64,000 bases of DNA from Paraphysoderma sedebokerense (Eukaryota > Blastocladiomycota > Physodermatomycetes > Physodermatales > Physodermataceae). Positions within the stretch are counted from its first letter, which is position 1, and each line of letters opens with the position of its first letter. The stretch spans positions 434,001 to 498,000 of the forward strand of contig JAHLJZ010000006.1 in the NCBI GenBank assembly GCA_025602915.1, written 5' to 3'. Both the position numbers and the translations under genes were made by a program. The notes beneath the pieces are model-generated. The model saw nothing but the letters and a program-made list of their open reading frames with translations, did not search any database and was not told where the DNA came from. Shown one piece after another: positions 1 to 12,026 of this stretch.

Positions 1-273
1 TTGCATGGGGGCAATAAAATCACATCGGGGCAGAGATTAATTTTGGTCGGATTTTTGGACAGCGTTAGGTAAATATGGAGGACATGTATAATTCCCTCGC
101 CTGCCCGCCCAAGATAGTTTCTTCAAATTAAATCTATTTATTGACAATCCTTATAAGTAAATTTATTGTACCTTCGGGTCAAAATCATGTACATAAATCT
201 ACAGTGTTTTCACTAACAATAAGACTTACACAACCGTATTCGGCTTACCCGCGTCAACTATGGTTTACTATTT

Positions 274-1523
274 TTAAATATCAATATCATCTTTCATCAT
301 ACTTCCGCCCAAGGTAACTTGCTCTCCAGGTTTAAAAGCAGGCATCCCAAGATACGGACAAGAAGCACATCGAAAGGCATCGCCGAGATAACACTACGGA
401 GATAATCCAATTAGGGAAGACGCCCTGGTGGAAAATGGAGGCACAAATGTTAGACTTACACTGCCACAACTACTAGCCGGCATATTTTTCTTTGGAACAA
501 CGTTTGTTATTGGGTTCAATGCTGAATTTGCAGTGGCCTGAGGTACCTCATCTTCCTCTTCCATTTCAGCCAAACCACATGTACAGTTTTTACACGCTTT
601 CTTCTTAGTGGGGCCGCATTCTTCAGGTTCTAAAGAACAGGGCAGAAGTATCCGGTAAAAATCAATCCACAAACCAGCGGAGGGAGTAATAAACAAAACT
701 TACTACGCAGAGATTCAGCAGACGGCTTCATCATGTCGGTTTCATCAAGTAAAGTATCCTCATCGATCATTTCAGCATCTTCATCGTCGTCAGCTGAAAT
801 GGTCCAGACTTGCGATTTGACAGGTTGTACCAGCGGTTGGGTTGGACCGTTGGCTACTTTCTTACGGAAGGATAAAGGAAGGGCGGCAGCAGCTCCAACC
901 TCATACGATGGCTTTTTCGCTGTAATCTATGAAAATCGTAGGTGTCAATCACAAATTGAGAAGTCGGAACCGTATGAAACGATTTTCAAATAATTGATAA
1001 AAACCTCTGCAATTGCTATTCTTCCTGACAGTTGCTGGGAAATATCGTTTACTGTATCAGCTGGGACATTCCAACATCTGCCGACAAGATCAAGGACCTC
1101 CTGATCACTCAAAGTAGGCCCGATGTTCACAACAACATCCACAAATCCTGCAAGTTTGAAGCTAGACGCAATCTCAGATTCTGACTTCAACGGTATGAGC
1201 TGGGTCAATCTAGTTGGCACTGTGTCAATTTTCGCAATCGGTTCCTTCACATGAATGGATCCACCGGGACGCAAGGCGGCGACGTATTTCGTCAGAATGG
1301 AGGAGGAATGAGGCAAAGCCGGATGTATAGTACCCGAGAGTATAACATCGTAAGATGCAGAGTTTAGAGGAACGAAAGGTAACCTGTCCTGTTGTTCAAA
1401 AGTGATTGATTTTGTGTTGGCAGCGGTTAAGGTGTTTCTGGCTGATTGCAGCTGATCTTGCGAAATGAACGGATTTCCGACGAGAAGGACGGATGAATTT
1501 GAGTTGATTGCAACCGGCGACAT
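274..1523 (-). CDS. DRE2: Dre2/CIAPIN1 (anamorsin), cytosolic Fe-S assembly factor
   Basis: Electron-transfer Fe-S protein that works with Tah18 early in cytosolic iron-sulfur cluster assembly. The first exon (about 945-1523) gives the N-terminal methyltransferase-like fold, with [10 protein letters not shown] near the start and [13 protein letters not shown] further on. A linker exon (about 713-930) is followed by the conserved motif [17 protein letters not shown] (about 545-620). After an intron that ends in CCGTAG, the twin CX2C motif reads [17 protein letters not shown], then [16 protein letters not shown] and the stop at 274. Both cluster-binding motifs are therefore intact. The start at 1523 is the ATG that opens the methyltransferase-like domain. 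The gene is head-to-head with the RCHY1-like gene across a 390-bp promoter holding four CACGTG motifs. Exact intron borders were read by eye. Confidence 0.93.
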
Positions 1524-1913
1524 ATTGTTGAATGAATAAAACTTTGAGTGAGGTTAGAGAGGTGGAAGGGACGAACGGAATGGACGGCACGAAGCAGCAA
1601 TGAAGTGAGTTTCTGTGAAAAAAGAAAAGGCTGGCTGAACTGATGAACCGAGGTGGCTGCTTACCAAATTCTCAGTGTCACGTGATGTATGGGAAATGTC
1701 ACGTGTTCAAACAGAGCAGTACACGTGACTACCCAATTCATCACGTGACATGCACATCATGTGTGTGGAGAGGTGTCTGCCTCTGCGGGCCATTCAAACT
1801 TGAATTTCTCATCTTTTCCTTTACCGCTAGTTTTCGTCCTTCATTCTCCATCCTTTCATCTCCAGAGTCCTTCCGCAAAGTATATCCGCTGCGTTAAAAG
1901 TATTCGTTCTCTC
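1524..1913. promoter_or_regulatory. Divergent DRE2/RCHY1 promoter with four CACGTG motifs
   Basis: The 390 bp between two head-to-head starts contain CACGTG at 1679-1684, 1700-1705, 1722-1727 and 1742-1747, most of them embedded in TCACGTG or CACGTGA. Four copies of a 6-bp palindrome within 70 bp is far above chance. CACGTG is the binding site of bHLH factors such as Pho4 and Cbf1. Which factor binds here is inference. Confidence 0.7.
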
Positions 1914-3763
1914 ATGTCTTCCGCTGCCACCCAGCCGTCTTCTCCCGGTAATAACGACGATGCGAAAGCAAGCGCTGCTATCCAAAAGTTGAAGCAGAAT
2001 GAAAATGATTTAAGAAAACGAATATTGGCTATCCAGCAGGATACTTCAATACCGGCAGCTGAAAAGGCGAAGCGTATTCAGGTATTATCTTAGTTGATGT
2101 GAAAAGCTCTTTGTCCTCTATCTTCTGCGTTTCGTTGTCGACAATTGCTTTCGTTATAATCTTGTCATTCTGAACTTTTACTTACGTCCGGTAATTTAAT
2201 GTTATATTTTGTCCGTTTATGTCTAATATGAATTATAGCAACTTATGTCGGGACAGGCACAGAAACAGCAGAAATCATCAACATCACGCTCGATAGTACA
2301 GTACAACAAATACGGCGAGATCCGGCAGGAAGAAAAATGTCCTAGCTGGCATGTAAGTTAAAGATAGCTTCATTCAGGGCTACATTTTGTTTTTTGCTCT
2401 TTGAGCTTCTTTGCGGCGAAGAATTACGTTCAATTGAGACAGATTTATTGACCAAACAGTCAATTTTAGGATGAAGAGAATAAAGTATTCGGATGCAAAC
2501 ATTATATGAGATCAGTGAAATTACAATCTCATTGTTGCGGTAAATGGGTCGTTTGTCGATTTTGTCATGACGAAGTGAGCGACCACGCAATTGTTAGGTA
2601 CGTCATGGTTATTTGATAAGAGTCGAACCCAGTGATGTTCACCTTACTGACGCCTTTCTTTCCATCTAGGCAAAAAACCAAATTGATGATGTGCATGAAA
2701 TGTTTTCACGTCCAGCCTTGCTCGCAATTTTGTACCAATCCCGAATGTAACGCTAAAGTATCGCGGTATTACTGCAATGAATGTAAACTATGGGACGATG
2801 ATCCGAAGAAGAACATCTACCATTGTTATGATTGTGGAATTTGTCGTATTGGTAAAGGTCTAGGCCAAGATTACTTCCACTGTAAGAAGTGCAATGTTTG
2901 CATGGCAATCTCGCTCAAAGATAAACACAAATGTATTGAACGAAACTTGGAGTCAGACTGTCCTATTTGCGGGGAATACATGTTTACATCTACGACCACA
3001 GTAATATTCATGGTACGTTCCTTTTTGTTGTTTGCCTTATTGCACTGAGGTTTAGACGCTCGCAACTATATTCTTCTGAGGGTGATCTGCTGACTTTTCT
3101 CTAATATGTTCTTTCTGCCTCCCCCAATAGCCTTGTGGGCACTGTATTCATCATAAATGCTATCAAGAACATATCCAAAACAGTTATACTTGTCCGACAT
3201 GCTGTAAATCTCTTGGCAACATGACAGAATATTTCAATCGAATCGATCAAGCGTTAGCTCAACATCGAATGCCACCGGAATATGAAGACATGCTCAGCTT
3301 TGTGTTTTGCAACGATTGCGAAAAGAGGAGTAAAGCGAAGTATCATTTTGTTTACCATAAATGTGGTAAATGCGGTAGTTACAATACCAAAATCCTGAGT
3401 ACAATGAAAAAAGGAAGCAATGACGAAGCTGTTGTCGACGAAAAGCTTGCCAAGTGGGACGCCGAAGCGAAGGCGTGTGCGTCCGGCGCTGGATCGCCCT
3501 CTTGCTCAAGTCCCATCTGCAACTCCAATTCTTCTTCGGTTTCTAATCTCCAGTCTCCATCGTCACCTACCACATCAACTACATCCTTATCCTCAGGCTC
3601 TCCTATGCCTATCAATCAAGAAAGACGGAATTCTGAAACTACATCATCAACTACTACTTTTATTAGCAATCCTTTGAACGGTTCGACAGACTTACCGGGT
3701 TCATATCCTAACGGAACACTCCCAACGTCAACCTCACAAACTTCGCCGTCACGTACGAACTGA
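1914..3763 (+). CDS. RCHY1: CHY zinc-finger, CTCHY and RING E3 ubiquitin ligase (Pirh2/RCHY1 family)
   Basis: Probable RING-type E3 ubiquitin ligase. After a short N-terminal region rich in Lys, Glu and Gln (MSSAATQPSSPGN onward), the exons read in order: a CHY zinc finger (VFGCKHYMRSVKLQSHCC, then VCRFCHDE), a CTCHY zinc finger rich in CxxC pairs (NECKLWDD, YHCYDCGICRIG, HCKKCNVCM), a RING finger (DCPICGEYMF, intron, then PCGHCIHHKCYQEHI and TCPTCCKSL) and a C-terminal zinc ribbon (FCNDCEKRS, HKCGKCGSYNT). The Ser/Thr/Pro-rich tail after about 3460 is longer than in animal Pirh2 and looks disordered. Introns are at roughly 2081-2238, 2353-2469, 2598-2669 and 3012-3130. The start at 1914 is the first ATG of an open first exon downstream of the CACGTG cluster. 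Family assignment is strong; the substrate is unknown. Confidence 0.92.
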
Positions 3764-4992
3764 AAAAATTCGTTGTTTGAAGATATGATTCTTTTGCGAT
3801 ATACCCATTATTTACGCTATCTTCCTTTATCATCTTTCTTCAACCCTACTTTATATTTGTTGGAATAAATTATTTACTTGGTAAATGAATACATTGAGAC
3901 TTTTAGTGTCTAGATGAGAGTTTATCGTGTCTTCTTAGGCTGTTGACTAGCTAGGTTAAGTACTAAGCCCACCGCTTGTATAAGGTGGGTAGATAATCCT
4001 ATTTATTATTTGACTGAGATATTCTCAGGTTATTACTTTTCCTTTTGTTTGACTGGGCCGTTCCTGGTGCCGACTGCATCTTGGAGTATTATGCTCGGTG
4101 TCAACAATAGGAAGGTATCACGTAAATAGAAGTTTATTCGGTTTGGTCACCCAATATCTCGGATCAATTAACCAAAGATTGAGTTGGTTGCTTTGCGAAG
4201 CCTGTGATCATGAACATGCACAGGCAAACGATGTATTCAAATTGGTGAATTGCGAAACCAATGAGATGATTGGAGGAAGAATTTCCACAGTGTATCTTTT
4301 GGGCATTGGCTGGCAATCAGTGGCTTCATGTATAATTTATTCGGGTGTAGATAGCAGATGTGCACGTGAGGTTCACGTGGTGCCTGTTCCCCTTCCAAAA
4401 GTCGAGAAGCTATCATCAGACTATTCAATCATAATCCATATCAGGTCACCTCCTCGCTCTACACCACGATCAGGTACGAAATCTATTCACTTCCTCTCTT
4501 TCCTTTTCTTTCCTTTGTTTTTCCTTTGGAGTCATAGATCATGTATGATTATCATGAGATTAAGCAAGAAAAAAATCTAAAAAAAGTCTAAAACATATGG
4601 TGGCCCAACAATCGACAAGAGTTAACAAAATATAATACTTCTCTATAAAACATAAAAAAAGGCGACGATATAAAAGACAAAAAAGAAAACAAATTAAAAA
4701 AAGAAAAGAGAAATCTCTTGTTACTGCTTCAATCTTGGTATGTTGTCGAGAAGTTTGTTTACTTACTATTTGCTTCGTTGTTTCAATACACTCGTTGTAC
4801 CTGCGATCCCTCGCCTTCGACTATGATAAATGGATAGTTTTGATGTCTGCAATATCAACTCAAAACATGTTTGGCACACTGCAAATTTGGTCGTAACAGT
4901 CAACTAACCGATTATTCGCTGGCCTATGTTATGTTTTGGGTTTCGAAATTTTATCATGCATAATCAGATCACAGAGAAATCGTTTCATAAAC
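3764..4992. other. Intergenic region between the RCHY1-like gene and PAB2-like gene
   Basis: No convincing gene in 1.2 kb. There is a small hairpin at about 3967-3988 (CCCACC, 10-nt loop, GGTGGG) past the RCHY1-like stop, possibly 3'-UTR structure. Two CACGTG motifs lie at 4363-4368 and 4374-4379. A strongly A-rich, low-complexity stretch runs from about 4565 to 4725. A 483-nt open frame at 4098-4580 has no ATG and no recognisable domain, so it is not called. Confidence 0.5.
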
Positions 4993-5790
4993 ATGGCTAC
5001 TGAATTAAACAACAACATTGATGAGCATCTTATGGATGAGGACGCTGTAAGTCATCACTCTAGTTTGTAGTTACTGATTAAGTTGAATAGCGGCAGTCTA
5101 CTGATTATCAATCGCCCTTTACTTTCGTCAATCTTTTAAATAGGAATTGGAGGCCATGAAGAAAAGAGTACAAGAGATGGAAGAAGAGGCCGCTAGATTG
5201 AGGGAAATGCAAGCTGAAGTGGAAAAAGAAATGAATCTGAATTCTGAAGACTCGAAAGAGGAAGTTGATGCAAGGAGTATATTTGTTGGCAACGTAAGTA
5301 TTGCGTATTGAAATACTTATTCCATGTCACTATTATGTTGGTCGTCTGCATTTTCACTCATGCTGTCTTCTCCCATCGCATAGGTGGATTGGGGAACAAC
5401 TCCGGAAGAACTTCAAGCCCATTTTCAATCTTGCGGTACTATCAATCGAGTTACCATTCTTACGGACAAATGGACCGGTCATCCCAAAGGTTTCGCTTAT
5501 ATCGAATTTGCCGATTCATCCGTTGTACCGAATGCATTAGTGCTCAATGAATCGTTGTTTCGAGGGAGGGCTCTGAAAGTTACCGCAAAGCGAACGAACG
5601 TTCCTGGAATGACAAGAGGAGGTTATCGTGGAGGATATAGAGGCGGTTACCGCGGTAGAGGATTTCGCGGAAGAGGGCGCGGAGGTTATCGGTGAGTACA
5701 GTAGTGATTGTGCGTTGAGCTGATTCGATATTAACTCTACATTATACTAGCGGACGTGGTCGAGGAGGTTACGGATATCAGCCTTATTAA
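4993..5790 (+). CDS. PAB2: Nuclear poly(A)-binding protein, PABPN1/Pab2 family
   Basis: Nuclear RNA-binding protein expected to bind poly(A) tails and act in polyadenylation and exosome-linked RNA turnover. Four exons: [18 protein letters not shown], then a coiled-coil exon ([20 protein letters not shown]) typical of PABPN1, then a single RRM, then an Arg/Gly-rich tail. RNP2 reads SIFVGNVDWG and RNP1 reads KGFAYIEF. The segment [14 protein letters not shown] closes the RRM. The tail is a run of RGGY-type repeats ([20 protein letters not shown]), interrupted by one intron at about 5693-5750, and ends GYGYQPY. Order and length match Pab2. The start is the ATG at 4993, directly ahead of the acidic N-terminal exon. 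Confidence 0.93.
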
Positions 5791-6208
5791 ATGTCAGATG
5801 TTTCATAATATGTGGAATAAAAGCCGTTCACCCTTTTATTCGGTGGGTTGCTATGTTTGCAAATAAATAGTTACAAATATAATATTTGTGTTCGTCCTGA
5901 TTTGGATCTAGCCGGTTAGTGGAATCGAGCGTAACTGCCTGTACTTCAATTGCTGAAATTGCACTATGATGATGGGTATGCATGTGCTGCTCCGTCATTC
6001 CATAAGTTGTTGACTCATTGACAGTTTCAAGTTAGCTGGCAGGTATCGCGCGAAGCGGCCTAGAGGAGTCCTAGAGGACAATAGGGACCTCGCCGACAAT
6101 CTGGGGAAGCGGTTAGCTCAAACTGTGGCGGAATAGACATAAAATTTTCTTGTCGGAATTTGCACCACACACACAAACAGCCGACTGCGATTGAATTTTA
6201 TATTTTAA
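5791..6208. other. Intergenic region upstream of the tectonin gene
   Basis: Holds the 3' end of the PAB2-like transcript (AATAAA-like ATGTGGAATAAAAGCC at about 5810) and the promoter of the tectonin gene. A short direct repeat CCTAGAGGA occurs twice near 6058-6080. I see no gene or RNA. Confidence 0.4.
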
Positions 6209-9200
6209 ATGTCAAACAATCAGTTGCACCCGCTTCTTCACGGTGGAGTGAAAGTAGCCGACTTGTCTGTCGTGTCGGCATCCAACTTCCTTATTCTCAC
6301 TATCGAAGGTGACTTGTACCATTTCCAGAATGGAAGTACCTTCTTTGTCTCTCCCGACACAATATCCGCTTCCTTGACATCGACGGGTTCTTTGTACCGG
6401 GTTGACCGAAAGTATGCTTTGTGGGTTTTTACGGCGCAATCAAGACAATGGAGAAAAATTGAGGAAGCCGGATTAGTCCGATCTGTCACTGCCGCTGTGG
6501 ACGATACTGTTTGGGTTTTGGATGAATGGAATCATCTTAAATTCAATATTAATGGAGAATGGAAAACACACAGCGGTGCTATGATCTCGTATGGTGTTGG
6601 AATCGTTCAAATGACCGCCGCACCAGACGGAACCGTGCTTGGGACTTCGTGAGTGTTGTCTTCTGTTCGCCGTAAAGATCAACCCGATTTGAATACTTAT
6701 TCACTATCAATACTCTTCCTTCAAACAGATATAAATCCGTTCTATATAAGCCTAATCGTGATGTTTTTAATGAAAATTTTGCCTGGGACCGATTCTTTGA
6801 CAATATGCAGTTTATTCATGCGGCGTCTGCATCACATATCATCGGCGTCGACGGCCTCGGTTCTATAAAAACTTTATCTGCGGGTACCTTTGTACCGGTC
6901 CCAAATGATCCTAAAACGGCTAAAAAAGCTTATATTACTGTCGATGGATCTATTTTCGTCATTGATCAACAGCACCATGTGTGTGTTCTAAATCAATCAC
7001 TCCCCTTCCAAACTCCGATCACCTTGCCTTCTCCGACCCAAAAGTCGCATGTACCTCTATTACTCACGCCAGCTTTAAACTTGCAATGGTACCCATTGTC
7101 GACATCTCAATCCTTCGTGCATGTTTCTGTGGCATCCACATCAAATATCATTGCTGTGACTGATTCAAATAAGCTTGTCCAATTTGATCCCGCCAGAGAT
7201 GCTTGGTCCCTCGTTTCGGCAGATGCAATATATGCTTCAGTTACAACGGACGGCACCATATTCAAACTTGATAGATCGTCGAAATTGCACAAGTTTGACG
7301 GATATGCCAAAACTTGGGAAGATCAAGGAAAGAATTTCATTTCTATTACTGCTAAAGAAAGAACTCAAGCGTGGGCCTTGACAAATTTTGGAGAAATGTT
7401 TGCTCTAAAGAATGGAGAATGGAAAGCTAATGAATACGTGGGGAAGAATTGGGGTCGTGATATTGTCTTGACATCGAGCGGTGAAGACAACACTACTGTT
7501 GGCATTACAAGGTAAGAGGTTGATCTTTTCAGATTTGATTTTCAATTCCCTATTAATCAGCTCGACTTTTAGGGAAGGGAAGCTGTACTATGTTGAAAAT
7601 CCAAATGTTGTTCACGGCTGGGTCGATTTCGTAGGTCTGTTCCCGTCACCGATTCCAAAAATGCAATATGTTGACGTTGGAAGCAACGGGGCTGTCGTGG
7701 CGGTTGACTGTGATGGTTCTGTCTACCGCATTACTCACGAGGGTATACAGAAACTCACAAGTGTTGGCGGGCTTCGCTTTACTAAAGTATCAGTCGGTAT
7801 CGATGGGCTAGTCGTAGGATTAACACTGAATGGAAAGTTATACTCTTATGGAGCTCCCATATCGAATAATCCTGAGCAAGCGATTGCTGAACCTCAATAT
7901 GAGAAACCTCCCGTCTCTATGCAATCTATGATGCCCGCTGACAGTCCTTATGCTGTTCCTGTTCCATCAAGTTTTACTCCTCAAGTTTCTATCCCGCCGG
8001 CGCGTGAACCAGCTTTCCCGTCGACATCACCCTACGGATCGATACAGTCTCTGCAGGCTCCTGGCTATCCTCTCTTAACGTCCACTGACCCGATATCTCA
8101 CATATCGTTAACTAATTCCCAAAACGTACTGGTTGTCACGGCCTCTGGTCTGTTGTATCAATTTGTACAATCAGCTTGGTATCTCTTAAGTGATGATACC
8201 CTTCTCGCTGAACTGGCCCCAGAAAATAATGGAGTGATTTACAGGACTGATGGTTGTCATAATCTATTCAAATACGACCCATGGCAAAGGCAATGGATGG
8301 CCTTAGGAAAAAAGTTCCGATCTTTCGCGATTGGTCAAAATAATGTGATTTGGGGTATTAACGATTTCGAAGACGTATATGTATTCGAAAATGGAAACTG
8401 GAAGCTACAGAATGATGGGGCTACAAAAAAGTGGGGAGTTGGAATCATGCAGATAAGTGTTGGCTACGATGGAACAACTTTGGGTGTTGCTTTGTAAGTT
8501 CATTTTCGTGTTTCTATCTTTGTGGTATTTAAGGACGCGTCCCTTACGCTGTTGAAATATTATTCAGAAAAAACAAGTTATGCCGTCATACTGGCCATGG
8601 AATAAGAAGCTGGGAGGGTATCGGGAACGCAAAATCGGTCGCAGTCGGTTCAAGCAGTCAAATATTAACAATTAATGGAAACGATCAGCTTTGCAAATTC
8701 GGAAATACACAGTCAGTCCCGATTCCGAACTTATCTGTTCCTGTAAAAAGCGCCAAAATTGGTCAAGATGGGACTATTGTATTCATTGATGTAACCGGAA
8801 AGGCCTTCTCTCTCGATCGCCCGATTACTTCTCATGATTCCCAATTTTTACCAGAACCTCGATCTGTGCTAAAAAGAGATCCTTTACATCCTTTGGCAGT
8901 TGTTCCGCCAAAAGACGGTAATTGGGTTGTCACTACTCCGCGCGCTCAATTTCAACATCTGTCTGTCGCCAATAGGACAAATGTCATCGCAGTTACTACC
9001 ATGGGTTATTTGTACACCTTGCATAATGGTCGATGGACCTATCTTTGTGACGATACGATGTTCGCCGATATCGGGGTCGACGGAACAATGTACAGGATCA
9101 ATGGTCGATCTCAAGTGCTACGATTCGATCCTGGCTCCCGCCAATGGATAGATATGAATCGATCGTTAACTTGGGTTTCTGTTGGCAAAGCTAATCATGT

Positions 9201-9873
9201 TTGGGGAAATGACTCAATGGGTGAAACGTGGAGAATTAAAAATGGCGTCTTTGAAAATGTAGATGGATGTAACCAACGTTGGGGTCTCGGTATTACAAAA
9301 ACTGTGGTTACTGAGGATGGTTCAGTCGTCGCACTGAATGAGTACGTTCATGCTACTTTTCCTACCATCTGCCAGAATTCTAATTATCTTTTCTACTCTC
9401 AATTTAGCAAGGGACATTTGTTCCGACAGCAATATGACACTGCTGCTCATAGATGGGAGAAGCTCTCCGACAATCCGTCACTAACACTCGCTTGTTCTCA
9501 TCCATTTGTCTTATTGACAATTGACCAAGCAACGCGAGATATCAAAGGCTATAATGCATTTGCCGACTTTTCCACATTCTCGACAATGTCGGCACCAGCT
9601 GGAAACACTGCGCAGCATGGAAATAAAGTTATGTTGAAACATATATCCGTCGGTAGCGATGGAACATTGTGTGGAATCGACCAAAACGGTGTGTTGTATA
9701 GTTACATTTATCCTGTGACAAACGATATCGATGTACCGCCAAAGCCGCAGTTTCAACAGCCGATGCCGCAACCAGCAATGCTACCGGTACAACCGATGGC
9801 AACGATAACTAAACCTGATGATGATGACGACTGCTGCTGTTGCTGTGGTTGGCTGGGAACAAATAGGGGTTAA
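6209..9873 (+). CDS. Multi-repeat tectonin beta-propeller protein with Asp5-Cys5 tail
   Basis: Protein of about 1,100 residues made of tectonin (TECPR) repeats, which form beta-propellers and bind glycans or lipids in relatives. Five exons are joined by introns at about 6651-6729, 7512-7572, 8496-8568 and 9342-9408. Each module repeats a pattern such as VIAVTTMGYLYTLHNGRWTY, followed by DGTMYRINGRSQVLRFDP, a WVSVG or similar strand, and RWGLGI. Related copies are near 6270-6650, 7130-7510, 8100-8500 and 8950-9330. Linker segments rich in Pro and Gln lie at about 7870-8080 and 9730-9810. The C-terminus reads DDDDDCCCCCGWLGTNRG. The cysteine run could be palmitoylated, anchoring the propellers to a membrane (inference). 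No signal peptide is visible. The start is the ATG at 6209. Function in this organism is unknown. Confidence 0.85.
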
Positions 9874-10034
9874 GATGGACATGTACTTTTACTCGCATTG
9901 TTAATAGATATACAAGTTTGGAAGACGAATTTTATTCTAATAAAAAATCATGTGATACTACTAGGAAAAATTACAATTGGTTCATATTCCTGCTTCCGAG
10001 TGACTTTTAACCGAGATACTTAGTTTCACTCGAC

Positions 10035-11561
10035 TCATGCTACTGGTGTCCCTTTGTTTCGTTTCAAAATGACTGGTAGAATACTTAATACAGCGAATAT
10101 AGTAATAGCGGCGACGTTTGTCGGTGTTAGCATGGATACGCTGTGATTTGTGGACAGTTGTTGAATGGCTTTGCCTGCTTGCACATGAATAAATGATGGT
10201 GGTGCAACCCCTATATGGATGAAGCTCAATCGTCAGTTTCATTTGAGAAAATCTTGACATTATGTGGCATATACCGACCAAAAAATGTACCAAAGAAGAA
10301 TGTATATATCGGGATTTTTAAGTGTGGTGCTATGTAATGTAAGTGATTAGCTTAAAATTTGGTCGCAAGTTCCTAGCATTATCTCTGTTTGACTTACAGG
10401 CAATATTAATAAACCAATTCGGCAAGAACGGAGTGATTCGGAGGAAGAGAATATAACTAAACAAATGGTCTCGCTGTTGTGCGACCTGTATTGAAGTGGA
10501 CGTTTAGCGTTGATGATGGAATGATGTCAAGTCACGACGTGCAAAGTACCTGAATTTTCCAACTATTTACGCGGGATTTGAGGTATTTTCTGACCAAAGG
10601 CGCTCCAAAGAATTTTGAGATAAAGTAGCAATTTGAGGCACCTATTGCTGAGCACTAAAAAGTACATTATTAGAGAAACAAGAGGAAACCCAGAGATGTG
10701 CGAGGACAGCCTACAAACCGTGCAAACAAGGAGCAATCCTATCGGCAAACCGAACAACGCGCCTCCAAGAACACTCTACAATAAATTAATCCGTATTTAG
10801 ATTCTTCAAAAGATTTTGATATGAGAAAACCAAAACTCACCAGCATAATGGAACCGGGGACTGCAAAAGTTTGTAGGAAGACGTAAACTACAACGAAAGC
10901 AATCATGACATTGTAATAGTGGCTTTGCATAAAAGTAGTTAGCAATCTCGTTAATGCTTTCACGTCGTCTAGCGTCCTGGGGTATTTGAGTTGTCCTCGT
11001 TGCCTGAACCAAAGAACGGCTTCATTAATCACTTCGTTGGGAAAGCGATAACAATTAAGAACATACTCCGCCGTGAATTCAGGTGCCGTCAAATATACCG
11101 CGTAGAGGCAACAAACAGCTAAAATAAACACACTGACTAAGACTGTAATCGAGGATTCTTTTTCTTCGGTTGGCTCTATTTTGAAAGCAGCATTATCAGC
11201 AAATACTGGCTTCAAAACACGGACGTGTTCAGTTCTTGCGATCGAATAACCAATTCATGAACATACCAAATGACTTTGATTTTTTCGAATATTTCGATTC
11301 GTCTTCCGGAGCATCCTTCACCGAAGAGACTTTTGTTGATTTAGATCGTCCTCGTTTTTGACTTGGGGAGGAATCCGAGGAACCGTCATTTTCCTTGAGA
11401 AAAGTGCGGACTTTATCTGATTCATCATTTGTAATGCTAGGTTTAGCAGACGGAGTCGTTGATGATGATCTTGGCTTTCTCCTGGAGATTGAAGGGGAGG
11501 ATGAAGCGGAAGATGATGATCTAGCCCGGAGTGAGTAGCGATGGGATGGTGTATCCGACAT
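10035..11561 (-). CDS. TMEM41/VTT-domain ER lipid scramblase-like protein
   Basis: Multi-pass membrane protein of the VTT (DedA/TMEM41/VMP1) superfamily, whose animal members scramble ER phospholipids and support autophagy. The first exon encodes a basic, Ser-rich cytosolic N-terminus (MSDTPSHRYSLRARSSSS). Later exons give a first membrane helix (ITVLVSVFILAVCCLYAVYL), then YVFLQTFAVPGSIML, then SVLGGALFGLPIGLLL, then the VTT core GASNCYFISKFFGAPLVRKY, and then RDHLFSYILFLRITPFLPNW. The end is FGVAPPSFIHVQAGKAIQQL plus a last helix AAITIFAVLSILPVIL and a basic tail. This order matches TMEM41B along its whole length. Introns are at about 10775-10838, 10640-10715, 10490-10553, 10334-10400 and 10205-10270. 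The gene is head-to-head with the SUN-domain gene. Fine intron borders near 11220-11265 are uncertain. Confidence 0.88.
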
Positions 11562-12026
11562 TTTCGGTACGACAACAAATGCAGAATAGGCGGGTAACGA
11601 ATAGTAAATTGGTATCAATCTGTGGAGATGGCAATAAATAAGCGCTGCTTCCCTCTTATGCTATGGGTTGTGGAGCCTATTAGTCTCACACAATCGATGT
11701 CCACAGCGAAGTTGTTACTTGAATCTAAGCAGACAAGAGAGGAGGACCAAGGAATTGCGAAGGGCGTTCAGATTCAAATTCCAACGCTACAAAATACCGC
11801 GGACAGAGCTTCATATCATTCAGAAATAATGGTCTATGTAAGTTCTCTCTAACTTTTCTAAATACAATGCAAGTATGCAGAATTTTAACGTTTATATGCT
11901 TGTCCTCTGCGTATATCATTTTAATGCTTTCTTCGTCAGTTGCCACGTTTGAATTTGCAGCCATCAAACTAACCCACTAATTCGGCAATATCGCCAGTAA
12001 CCGGTAAAGAAAATAACTGGGTCGAT
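11562..12026. promoter_or_regulatory. Divergent promoter of the TMEM41-like and SLP1-like genes
   Basis: The 465 bp separating two head-to-head starts. No CACGTG motif is present, unlike several other divergent promoters here. No gene seen. Confidence 0.4.

Noticed and set aside
3967-3988. CCCACC/GGTGGG hairpin as a rho-independent terminator
   Set aside because: Such terminators are bacterial and the locus is clearly eukaryotic; there is also no T run behind it.
4098-4580. 160-codon open frame between the RCHY1-like and PAB2-like genes
   Set aside because: It begins with GTG, has no ATG near its start, no recognisable domain, and ends in T- and A-rich low complexity.
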